Assembly: GCA_948099385.1 (NCBI GenBank)
Contig: CANUEZ040000047.1
Coordinates: forward strand, 27,422,501-27,486,500
Length of the DNA stretch: 64,000 bases
Source: Fasciola hepatica
Lineage: Eukaryota > Platyhelminthes > Trematoda > Plagiorchiida > Fasciolidae
Direction: 5' to 3'
Both the position numbers and the translations under genes were made by a program. Positions within the stretch are counted from its first letter, which is position 1; each line of letters opens with the position of its first letter. The notes beneath the pieces are model-generated. The model was not told the origin of the DNA, did not search any database, and worked only from the letters and a program-made list of their open reading frames with translations. Positions 36,532 to 45,080 of this stretch are shown here, in pieces.

Positions 36532-39300
36532 CACACTGGTTCTTGGTTAATTGATAGTAAATCACGACGAGACTGCACCTTGACTGGTGTGATGGCTTGC
36601 GCGCCTCTATGAACCAAAGAGCTATATAGGATGGCTTCTTTAAGCCGGAGATGCAATCATACCCGACAGGTCAATGGGTAGAGGTCAGACAAACTTCAGT
36701 CTCCAGGTCCTCCAGGTTGGGGGTCGATCTGAGCTGGCAACTCAGTCGGAAAAATCAGTGGAAGAATAATTGGTCCAAGCAAATGGGCTTCCACTAAGCC
36801 ATCCCGCTGCCTTGCGGATAGGTTCTTGTTAGAACTGAAGGCTTTGGATGAGGACCCTAATCGTTCTCCTGCTTTGTGGCTGGACTACCCAGCAGTACCC
36901 ATTCAACATCTCCCATGAACTGCACGAATACAAAGAATTCCATACTGCATCGGTCGTCGCGCAGGATAATCAGGATTGCCCTGCCCATTGCATCGAGCGG
37001 TATGGGTAGTGATAAGTGTGCTACTGCTCAGAGTTCCCTCTCTTTTATTCAACCTTTGTCTTCTGTCCCCAACCACCTCTCTTTGCCCCATCTATCCACC
37101 CATAATGCTCCCACTGATAACACGGTTGATACTCGCAACGATTCAATATCAAATAGTGTCGGGAATACTCCTCTGTCTGGTAACTCATATTTTCTCAAGC
37201 CTCGTCTGCCTCTGAATCTCGGCTTCTTCAACGTGCGTACACTCATACAGGCCGGTCAGCAGGCGTGCCTAGCCCTCACAATGACCTCTCTGAAGATTGA
37301 TGTCTGTTGTTTAAGTGAAACGCGTATACAGGATTTGAGCAGTGTAATTCAACTAACTGCTCCTGGTATCTCATCGGGGTATTTTCTGCCCACTTCAGGG
37401 GACGAAGTAGCTCGAGCTGCGGGTCAACATGGTGAAGGAATAATCTTGACTGACAAGGCTGAGGCTACTCCTTCAGACTGGACCCCGTTTATTAGTCCTA
37501 TATGTTTTGTGACCCTCAAGGAGTTAGTTGGCGTTCGAAAGGACAGTTGTGTTAAACGCAATTTGTTCGTGATCTTGGCGTACGTCCAAACGGACTGCAG
37601 CTCAGACGTGCAGAAAGATGAGTTCTATGATGAACTCTCCACCCTGGTTTACAGCAGTAAGGGTTTTGGCATTGTAGTGCTAGCTGGTGACTTCAATGCA
37701 CAGGTTGGCAAACTTAGTGTGTCAGAAGCTTGTTTAGGTGGGCGTTGTGCTTTACCCACTCACCCCACAGATAACGGGGATAGAGTTCTCCAGTTCTGTA
37801 CAGACAATCAATTGTTCTTGTCTAGCACCAATTTCCGACACAGCTTGCGTCGCACAGCGACATGACGCTCTAACTCTCAGGTACTCTAAGCCAGATTGAT
37901 CATATCGCCGTAAGCTACCGGTGGCGCAGTTCTGTTCAGAACTGTAGATCTTACTGGTCCACGTACGTAGGTAGAGTCGAACCATGTATTAGTTTTAATG
38001 CGATTATCTCTCCAGCTCCATGGTCATCGTCGTAAACCGCAAACCCGGTTAGCTGTGCAACGTATGTGTGATCCAGAAGTACGCACTCGGTATGAGCAGA
38101 AGCTAGCACATGAGTTAGGATCTGCGATGAACAGTAATGTAGATGATCTTTGGGCTCATATCAAACAGGCGATGCACGTTGCAGCACGTTTTGCCTGTGG
38201 TCCTAGATTCGTTGTCCATCAAAGACACTGGATCTCGCAAGAGTCGCTGAGTATAATGGAGCAAAAGCGTCAGCTCTCGAACTGTAAGGAGATGAATAAG
38301 ATGCGGAAAAAGCTACAAAGGCAGGTTACGAAAAGCCCTAAGAATGATCGCGAAAATTGGTGGATCAATTCGTGGTATCCGAAGAAATGGAAATAGCAGC
38401 TGCTTCAGTTAACAGTCGGAGACTGTTCAAACTTATTCGTGACACCGGTGGACGGCGCACCCAGGTCAGTGAAACGATTTGCAATAGGAATGGAGAACCC
38501 ATCCATAGCCAAGAGCAAATACTTGACCGTTGGACTGAATACTTCAAGGAACAGTTTAGCTGGCCGCACGCTAGTGTAGTTACTCCTGTGTCACTAACTA
38601 CGAATCCTTGGGTGGTATCACTTAAGCCTCCATCGGAAGTAGAGATAGAGTCGTGCATTCGATTACTAAATCGAGGGCAAGTAGCAGGTCCCGACGAACT
38701 CCAGTTCTTTCCAAACTGGGTAGAGATGCTTTGATAAAATCACTTACCGTCTTGCTCCGTGACATTTGGAACGTGGAGTGTATTCCGGTAATATAGAGTG
38801 AGTCATTGATTGTTCCCATCTTCAAGAAGAGAATATGCAATGACTGTGGTAACCATCGTGGGAGTAGCCTAATTCCGATAGTCACCAAAGTATTAGCCTT
38901 CATTCTACTGCGCCGTCGTTAACCTACTGAGGAGTTTATGGTGAACTATCCGGTTAGTTCGAAACGACGAGCGATGTTCGACAAGGATGTCCTATGTCTC
39001 CATTCCTGTTCAACTTCGTCATGGACGAAATAATGGAGAGTGCGCTGCAAACTCTTCAGGATGTAGGCGTCGAACTAGGAAACAGTGGAAAGCTATGTGA
39101 CCTATATATACAATATAAGGTGATGTTACAAGACTGGACGTCAACGATTCCGAGGATGACTGATCGGTGTGTCTGTACAGTTAGACTGTGTATTCCGTGT
39201 GTTGGCTACTAGAGCTTTCTTTCCTTTTCCCACCCCTGTAGGTCCACTCCATGTCCATCTTGTATATTCATACTTTCTAATTCAACGCGCAAGATGGTGA
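36532..39300 (+). mobile_element. LINE-A copy 1 (CR1-like non-LTR retrotransposon), degenerate
   Basis: Contains a leader, the endonuclease ORF (36876-37865), then linker and reverse-transcriptase fragments in shifting frames: 37998-38396 (basic, with YEQKLAHELGS), 38357-38734 (LFKLIRDTGGRRTQ...NRNGEPIHSQEQ), and 38994-39110 (MSPFLFNFVMDEIMESALQ, then DVGVELGNSGKLCDL). The YADD catalytic block is deleted after LCDL. It runs into a 3' part matching copies 2 and 3 (GGTCCACTCCATGTCCATC) and ends near 39300. The element is dead. It sits in the LSM7 intron, antisense to LSM7, and its first 790 bp lie within the right inverted-repeat arm. Confidence 0.8.
36876..37865 (+). pseudogene. LINE-A endonuclease ORF (intact frame, C-terminally truncated)
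   Basis: 329 codons. A low-complexity Ser/Thr/Asn N-terminus (about 1-110) is followed by an apurinic-type endonuclease: FFNVRTLIQAG near residue 118, LSETRIQD near 148 (metal-binding Glu), a domain middle with FVILAYVQTDCSSD, VVLAGDFNAQVGKL near 267 (catalytic D-x-N) and FLSSTNFRHSLRR near the end. The closing SDH-type histidine motif lies beyond the TGA that ends the frame, so catalysis should fail. No reverse transcriptase follows in frame. It nicks target DNA in active elements of this type. Confidence 0.75.
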
Positions 39301-39365
39301 GAAAAAATATATCAAGAAATCTGTTGGATTTTGTGTGGTTTCAACTGATCAACCCAATGCATAAA

Positions 39366-39592
39366 GTGCAGTCTGTCCAAAAAATGCGCGATCACTTCAA
39401 TTCTGTCGAAAGAATTCAAACAACGCTGCCGCTGATTCCCGGTTGACAGCATCCAACACGATTTCTAAAGCTAAGCATTAGTGCCTATTGAACATTTCTG
39501 GCTTGAAATTCGGTAGTATAAACTGGAATTCGACCGTATGTCAGCACTTCGACCGAATTGAGTTGATCCTAAATTATTGGGACAGACTGCAC
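39366..39592. mobile_element. MITE-1, full-length copy in LSM7 intron
   Basis: Terminal inverted repeats: GTGCAGTCTGTCC at the left end and its exact complement GGACAGACTGCAC at the right. Similarity continues inward for about 45 bases on each side to a TTCGAA/TTCGAC block. An internal AGTATAAACTGGAATTCGAC block is shared with the copy at 50484-50707. It is non-coding. The CAGTCTGTCC termini resemble Tc1/mariner-type ends. Confidence 0.65.
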
Positions 39593-39811
39593 AAATCAGT
39601 CATGGTGACCGCTACGTGAGGGACGTGATTGGTAGCGCTACCGTAGTTTCAAATCAAATGGAATGTTTATTCAGCTCTGTTTAGTTTTAAATTTGAAAGT
39701 AAAATCAAAAGCACTGGGCTGTTCAAGGACAGCATATGGATGAAAATTCATTGACAGCACTGATCTCTGCCTATTCCACTCAGCGTTGGACAGCCAAAAA
39801 TCGATACTCAC

Positions 39812-40053
39812 CTGCAAACTACGAGACCCAATTCTCGTGTATCCTCGGTCAAACGGTGCGGATCATCGGGATCACGGAGATACTCTGTTGTGCAATCTAA
39901 GACCATGTTCTGTAAATTGTCGCAACCTTTCAAAATTCCCGTCGCTTCGCGGCCACCGGAAAATTTCACACGAATTCTTTTGTCCAGATATTTGCTCAAT
40001 TCAATAATGGACTCTTTGCGGCGTTTTTCAGTAGGTTTATCACCGGCTGACAT
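39812..40053 (-). CDS. LSM7: LSM7, exon 1 (U6 snRNA-associated Sm-like protein)
   Basis: Encodes residues 1-80 and two bases of codon 81, starting MSAGDKPTEKRRKESIIELS. The Sm fold is clear: Sm1 runs from about residue 16 through FSGGREATGILKGCDNLQ to VLD, followed by the LSM7-typical EYLRDPDDPHRLTEDTRELG loop and the first strand of Sm2 (LGLVVC). It splices with CAG|GTGAGT into exon 2 at 33506. LSM7 is part of the LSM1-7 ring (cytoplasmic decapping and mRNA decay) and the LSM2-8 ring (nuclear U6 snRNA binding). The start Met is the only one in frame and gives a length typical for the family. Confidence 0.93.
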
Positions 40054-40678
40054 GACGGTTTAGGCTGAAATGTACTGGACCAGAAAAGTAGTCTAAGAAA
40101 TTAATCCTGCTTTTGTGCCCAAATACAGCAATTCAACCGGATCTGTATGAAAATGAAAACATACCATTAGACTACTAGGCGCTTGATACGGTTTGTATGA
40201 TGTTTATGCGGTTGTAGGTTATGCTCATAATGCGCGTACTACGCAGACGTTCTGGACAACTATGAAACACTGGCTCTGATTAAAAGGAGTCACAGAATGT
40301 GATCAGACTTTGTAGTGATATTGAATTAAAATAAACAATCGTGAAACCAAAATGAGTGCTTGATACGGCTTATTACAACATGAAAACTGAGTACGAATAA
40401 TTGGAAATGAGCTTGTTTGCCACTTTTTTTACGTTCAATGTGTTCTGAGATTTCTCAGACAATTTCAAAAACGACGTACGGTGTGCCTTCAAAAGCAGGC
40501 AAAAGACTAAATATGTACCTTAAAATAAATAACAATGGTCTCTCAATTCATTAATCACGTATCGAGTGATTTGGTATCCGAACACTCGCGAAAAAAACTA
40601 CGGTCAAATAAAAAAGGAAGCACTGATCACAATTTTTTGAGATAAAACAATCACACAATCTTTTCACAGACCGATGTT
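40054..40678. other. LSM7 upstream region
   Basis: About 600 bases between LSM7 and the next candidate exon. No distinct promoter motif can be named; the 5' UTR of LSM7 must lie at its left edge. Confidence 0.35.
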
Positions 40679-40771
40679 TTACACTTCTGACCGACCGCGA
40701 ACTTCTTCTGATCCAAGAAAGGTGTCCCAGTGCTTTCTGTCATCTGGTTCGTACGTTGGATCACCAGTTTT
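40679..40771 (-). CDS. Candidate terminal exon of an unidentified gene
   Basis: After an acceptor-like AATTATAATCCAG the minus strand reads KTGDPTYEPDDRKHWDTFLG then SEEVRGRSEV and a stop (31 codons with stop). Composition is strongly protein-like and the frame ends cleanly. It would belong to a gene lying head-to-tail upstream of LSM7. I do not recognise the protein, and its splice phase does not join neatly to the exon proposed at 41153-41354. Confidence 0.35.
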   Translation of the reverse strand, partial: KTGDPTYEPDDRKHWDTFLGSEEVRGRSEV

Positions 40772-41152
40772 CTGGATTATAATTTTGATATTCGGCACCG
40801 TTGAACTACAACGTTCGGTCAAGTCGATGAGTCATCAGGACTGACAGGCGGACAAAAACAGGCGAGGAAGAAACCGTCATCGCGTACCTAACGCTAGAAG
40901 ACGGTGTTAGGATACCGTTTTATGACACAGTGCGCTCCGCCCAACATCACTGCAGAAATCCAATAATCAACAAAACGCGACCCAATCTTACATTAAGAGA
41001 TGAAGACCACACAACCTTATAGGCCACCAACCATCAATCGCTGTTCATAACTAACTCTCTTTTTCTCACAAAAACAGCGAGATCGAAGAACTATTGCTCC
41101 AGTTCCAAATCTCAGCAGCGTGCGAAATTCCCACTAAGCCATCAACTGACAC

Positions 41153-41354
41153 CCTGGTCAACACTACAGAATCGCTGATCTTGAGTTGATTTGGATTTTG
41201 CGGGTCCCATCAAAGGCGTGATATCTTCTTTATAAACTAATTTCCCAAACGGCCATAAGTTTATTCTCTCTCGCCCACAAATCCCACGACGACCATATAG
41301 TAGTTCAAGCTCCGATAAAGAAACCTTGGCCGGGATCGCCCTAATGGTTTTTTG
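41153..41354 (-). CDS. Candidate internal exon of an unidentified gene
   Basis: A strong pyrimidine-rich acceptor (CCCTCCTTGAATG...CCCCTCAG) precedes a frame reading KTIRAIPAKVSLSELELLYG, RRGICGRERINLWPFGKLVY and KEDITPLMGPAKSKSTQDQR, ending near a weak GTGTCA donor. The low-entropy, motif-like residue pattern argues for true coding sequence on the same strand as LSM7. I cannot name the family. It may be the same gene as the exon at 40679-40771. Confidence 0.4.
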
Positions 41355-41877
41355 CTGAGGGGCATTGCATTCAAGGAGGGAGACGGTCAAAAGTAAGTAG
41401 CTGTGTAATTAGTATTACTTAAAACATGAAGTTAGCTAAAAAGCATCTTGCGTCTACCAACCATTCCACAAAGTATGGTGAACCAAAAGGACCTGTGCCG
41501 ACTTGATAACGATTCGTGAGCAAAAAGCGTGATGTTGAGATGCGTTTCTTACAATTTTACACAAACACCGCTTGCTATCATCAGAATTGCTGTTCGCCTA
41601 TTCACTGTCTGCGTCACATTGACAAGCGAATTATATCGTCTTAGCATGAAACGAGAACCTTCCCACCACTAATCAATTCAAGCTTTTACAATTATTGCTG
41701 ACTGACATAAGACTCAGTCAACACGATTAGAATTTACCAAAACCGGTGGCTCAATGATTCTAACTAACGAATCTGGTACACCAGGCCTAGAAACCTATTT
41801 TCAATCCGGTGAAAAATACACAAACAAATACGAGGTACACCGATGGGGCCGCCACTTTCACACCTTCTAGCAGGCTC

Positions 41878-41878
<1 letters not shown>
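41355..41878. other. No supported gene
   Basis: Possible upstream intron of the unidentified minus-strand gene; nothing distinct seen. Confidence 0.35.

Positions 41879-41966
<88 letters not shown>
41879..41966. repeat. (AT)n microsatellite, ~87 bp
   Basis: Uninterrupted AT dinucleotides directly abutting the left end of the hammerhead-bearing repeat. Confidence 0.97.
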
Positions 41967-41969
<3 letters not shown>

Positions 41970-42365
41970 CACTAGCATCTAATTTGAATCGTCTGGAGTG
42001 TGAATGGATACTCTTCATTGAAGAGCCCACAAATGAATCACAACTGTGAGTAGTATGTATGTACTATCAATGTGAGCGCTTGCACACGCAGCCTCGTTGT
42101 TCGTTGGGTTAGCAGTGACCTAGACATGAATAACTATGAGAAATCACAGTTGTGATTCATTTGTGGGCTCTTCAATGAAGAGTATCCATTCACACTAGAC
42201 GATTCAAATAAGATCCTAGTGAACATATAACATCGGAGTGTACAAGTGTGAAGAAGAGCAGGCAGAGGAATACCGAGTACGCATACCTGATGAGCGGCAA
42301 CAACCGCGAAACCGGTCGTGTGCTCCCGGGGAAATTTTGCACACCCGTTTGCATACTACTTACTA
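41962..42365 (+). mobile_element. Hammerhead-bearing repeat (family H2), copy 1
   Basis: Two ~85-bp inverted arms (41962-42049 and ~42143-42229, axis 42096) contain GTGAATGGATACTCTTCATT and AATGAATCACAACTGTGA and their complements, around a core with CAGCCTCGTTGTTCGTTGG. A hammerhead follows at 42281-42323, then CCCGGGGAAATTTTGCAC. Copy 2 on the minus strand (51694-52135) keeps the same order (hairpin arm, core, ribozyme, GGGGAAATTT), so these parts are one unit. Hammerheads in repeated sequences next to inverted parts are typical of Penelope-like element terminal repeats. Penelope fragments occur in this window, but a direct link is inference. Confidence 0.7.
42281..42323 (+). ncRNA. Type-I hammerhead ribozyme in repeat H2 (complete core)
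   Basis: Stem I strand GCATAC (42281-42286), CTGATGA (42287-42293), stem II GCGG/CCGC with a CAACAA loop (42294-42307), GAAA (42308-42311), loopless stem III ACC/GGT (42311-42316), cleavage triplet GTC with predicted cut after 42317, and returning strand GTGTGC (42318-42323), which pairs with GCATAC with one G-U wobble. Every conserved core nucleotide is present. Beyond it, CTC and CGG on the 3' side can pair with CCGAG on the 5' side across an internal loop, as in the tertiary-contact regions of natural type-I hammerheads. Confidence 0.85.
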
Positions 42366-42379
42366 TCAATCATATATAT

Positions 42380-44780
42380 ATTACACTGGCTTGAGAACAA
42401 GCATGGTGCCAACGCAACAACAACAGAGAAAAATTACAAAATCGGGGGCGGGGAATTAGGAGTCAACATAAAGGTTACAACAAGTAAAAGCAAATCATTT
42501 GATATTTTTACCGTACACGTCCTGTGGATTTTCTTTGTCTGTTTTTCAATTTTTTATGGGGAATGGAAAGTCAACAGACAGGTCATACAGCATTCGCGCC
42601 ACTGGGCTTGGTTCCGAGCCGTATCTCTCAACGTCTCTAACCAACGGCAATCGCCATTTCTTTGGCCCCAACGAGGAAAGCGGGAAGCATCAATCCAAGT
42701 CAAAGCCGAAGCTAATTTCTTCACGCCCCTGCGCCAGGTCATAGCCTTACCGCCGCGTCGTCTCTTCCAGCTTTGCCCAACATGTGCAAAAAGAGCACGA
42801 AAGGGTAAACGATGGACAGGCATACACAAAACATGCCCGGGCCGTCGGAGACGTAGAGCGATTATCTTGGTCAAAGGACGACTATCAGCACTAAACACAC
42901 GATGATGGACCTAATCATTGTTCACCCGATGTTCCCACCAGACACGAGCAATGCTTCAGGGACACCGTTGGTCGTATGCAGAAAGTCGCCGGGTATCCTC
43001 AACGCGGAGGGGCCATGTATCACAACCATAAAGAAGAACGCTAGGAACTGTGGCACTGTACACCCTTTCCTTCAGGGAAAACCGGGTGTCATGGCGGCAT
43101 CACAGAAGACGCAAGTTCGCGAAAGCTGCTCTGGCTCTCGCAACTCATGTTATGATCTCTTCGACACCACCGCCAGTTGTGATCAAGCTCCCGAGGTACT
43201 TAAAGCTATTGACCACCTCTAACCGATCATCACTACGGGTGGATGCAAGCACAGGCTCCTGTCAGTTTTCAAGAAGCACTTTGAAAGCGCAAAGCACATA
43301 CCATATCGGGACATCTCAATCGCCAAGCGGTCCAATGCATTTTGAATTGCCTGTGGACTATCGCTCAGTGAGGCGATATCATCGGCGTACTCTAAGTCAA
43401 AAACTCTGTTCCTTGGGAGAAGTTCAATCCTTTCATTTGGAAGATCAGATAAAGCGTTCTGTAGGATATCCTCTATAGCAAAGGATGACGAAAGCTGGCC
43501 ACAAGCCCTAACCCGTCCTGAGGTATGACGATAAAACCTTCTAAGGACTGACACACTTCTCAAGTACACCATTCCCGAAGAAACAATACCATAGTGCAGG
43601 ACTATCGACAGAGTCGGAGGCCGCGGGAATTTCTACGAAAACCACGACCGTTGATCTTTCGAAGGTGCAACGGTGCTCTAACAGATTTCGGAGGGTGATG
43701 GTTTGATCGATGCATCCACGACCGGTACAAAACCCAGCCTGTTCCTCGCGAATTTGCTGATCACGCGCGTTGTACAACCTGCGAAGAATGACAGACGCTA
43801 GCGGCTTAGACGATAACGAGATTAGGTTTATATCCCTATGGTTGGCGCAGTCACTGCGCGGGCACTTCTTGAGGATGGGGACAACGATTGATGGCAAGAG
43901 TCTCCAGTGTACGAGCTAAACACGCCTGTTGTCCTATACGCATCAGCGTTCGCACATTAAATGTGGCCAGTTTAAAAAGACACTTGGGGCGAGGAACAGC
44001 ATCACCTGGTGGAAGCGGATTCGGTGAGACTAGGATATTAGACGAAGCAGGACACGAGAGAACATCAACAGGACTTCCCTCAGAGACATTACCACAAGAA
44101 AGGTCGACGACAGTTCCCGAATAATTTGAAAATGCGTGTGCAAGGGTGAAATGTGCATGGTGTATGAACATCAGCGCGAGCATATTTTGACGAGCGTACC
44201 GATCGAGTTGTAAGATATTCATCGGTTGCACTGTTGTCGACGTCGTGGGCTATTGTACTCCTCGTCGCCCAGTCCAGAGTCGGCATTTTAATTCGAAGAT
44301 GCACCTTTAGACTTTGCTCCACCAAGTGAGTTTTGCAAGGCAGCAGGGTTAGTCCGTATGAGCCGATGACCAATTGTGCGACTTATTCACCTCTTCCGCG
44401 AACCTCTGGGAGCCGGTGACTGGTTGTTCAGTTCATACGCCCTTCGGATGAGGCTATACATCCTGGATGCTCAGTAAATCCCTCCGCCACAGATGCCGGT
44501 GAGCATACCGTTGTACGACTCATACGCCACCTATGGTTGGTTTAAAATCAGGGTTCAGCCAACTCCCCTAGAATGACTATTAGTCAGTCAACCAGGTGGA
44601 GAGCGCCAGGCATTCGCCTTCGTTCTCACACTTCTGTGGAAACACCTCCGCCACGAGAAGGCAGTGTGTAGGACTATCTCAGCAGAGGTTATATGTGACG
44701 CGCGGTCTTTTGGGAGCTCTTCGAGAGGCGTTTAGGGCGAAGAACCAACTCGGAGCCCGAGACACCCTACTCCGACCATA
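42380..44780 (-). mobile_element. LINE-B copy 1 (CR1-like), degenerate
   Basis: On the minus strand, in order: a leader (about 44780-44235); an endonuclease start with LATFNVRTLMRIGQQACLAR (near 44000) that jumps directly to reverse-transcriptase sequence; RT motifs IVVPILKKCPRSDCANHRDI, SKPLASVILRRL, EEQAGFCTGRGCIDQ (43897-43600), then CGQLSSSF and LEYADDIASLSDSPQAIQNA with an intact catalytic YADD (43572-43219); and a C-terminal block GHVLCMPVHRLPFRALFAHV (42898-42554). Most of the endonuclease is deleted, and frame breaks separate the RT pieces. Its 3' end abuts the hammerhead repeat. Confidence 0.75.
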
Positions 44781-44784
44781 CTGA

Positions 44785-45080
44785 CTCAGTCTTGAAACAA
44801 TTCGAAGCGAAGACATTCGAAACAACCAGATCTCGTCTTTGGATTAGATACGTGACAACACATTTGTGATACTGGAAAAATCCCAAACAGATTGATTATA
44901 TCAACATCTGAACACACCAGCGATCGAAATGAAATTAACGAGAGGAAAATACAAGGCGAAACTGCCATTTTTTGACACTCTGCTCATGAGGCAAACACAA
45001 GGAAACCTTGGAACCACGGTCTATCGAAAACCGACGACAACCGATCGCGTACTCAATTTCAAAAGCAATCACCCAACATG
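44785..45080 (+). mobile_element. Penelope-like element fragment (C-terminal reverse transcriptase)
   Basis: Plus-strand frames read FETTRSRLWIRYV followed by TTHL where the Penelope catalytic 'YVDD' should be, then LPFFDTLLMRQTQGNLGTTV and YRKPTTTDRVLNFKSNHP. The 'LPFLD...VYRKPTHTDRYLNFxSNHP' signature is diagnostic for Penelope-like reverse transcriptases. The active site is destroyed and the frame is cut right after SNHPTCH by the 3' end of a LINE-A copy. The GIY-YIG endonuclease is not seen. Confidence 0.75.

Larger units (their letters stand above)
29508..37320. repeat. Right arm of large inverted repeat
   Basis: Reverse complement of 17772-25584. Its inner edge is where similarity fades past TCTTCAAGAGTGAAAACC. 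Its outer edge lies inside the LINE-A endonuclease ORF, which continues intact beyond the arm to the right. The arm contains the functional last exon of LSM7 on the minus strand. Confidence 0.9.
33507..39811 (-). other. LSM7: LSM7 intron (6.3 kb)
   Basis: Bounded by donor CAG|GTGAGT at exon 1 and acceptor TTCAG at exon 2. It contains MITE-1, the LINE-A copy in antisense orientation to LSM7, an S2 SINE with head, and the outer part of the right inverted-repeat arm. Confidence 0.8.

Noticed and set aside
17772..37320. Inverted repeat as a pure assembly fold-back
   Set aside because: The arms differ at scattered bases and more so at the outer end, and the right arm continues into different flanking sequence. 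It is not fully excluded without reads.
41843..42049. Open frames of Tyr-Ile repeats through the AT microsatellites (also near 57.7 and 63.7 kb)
   Set aside because: They are an automatic result of reading (AT)n in any frame and have no protein meaning.
42554..42905. 195-codon plus-strand frame over the LINE-B 3' end
   Set aside because: The opposite strand carries the recognisable LINE C-terminal protein; this frame is its shadow.
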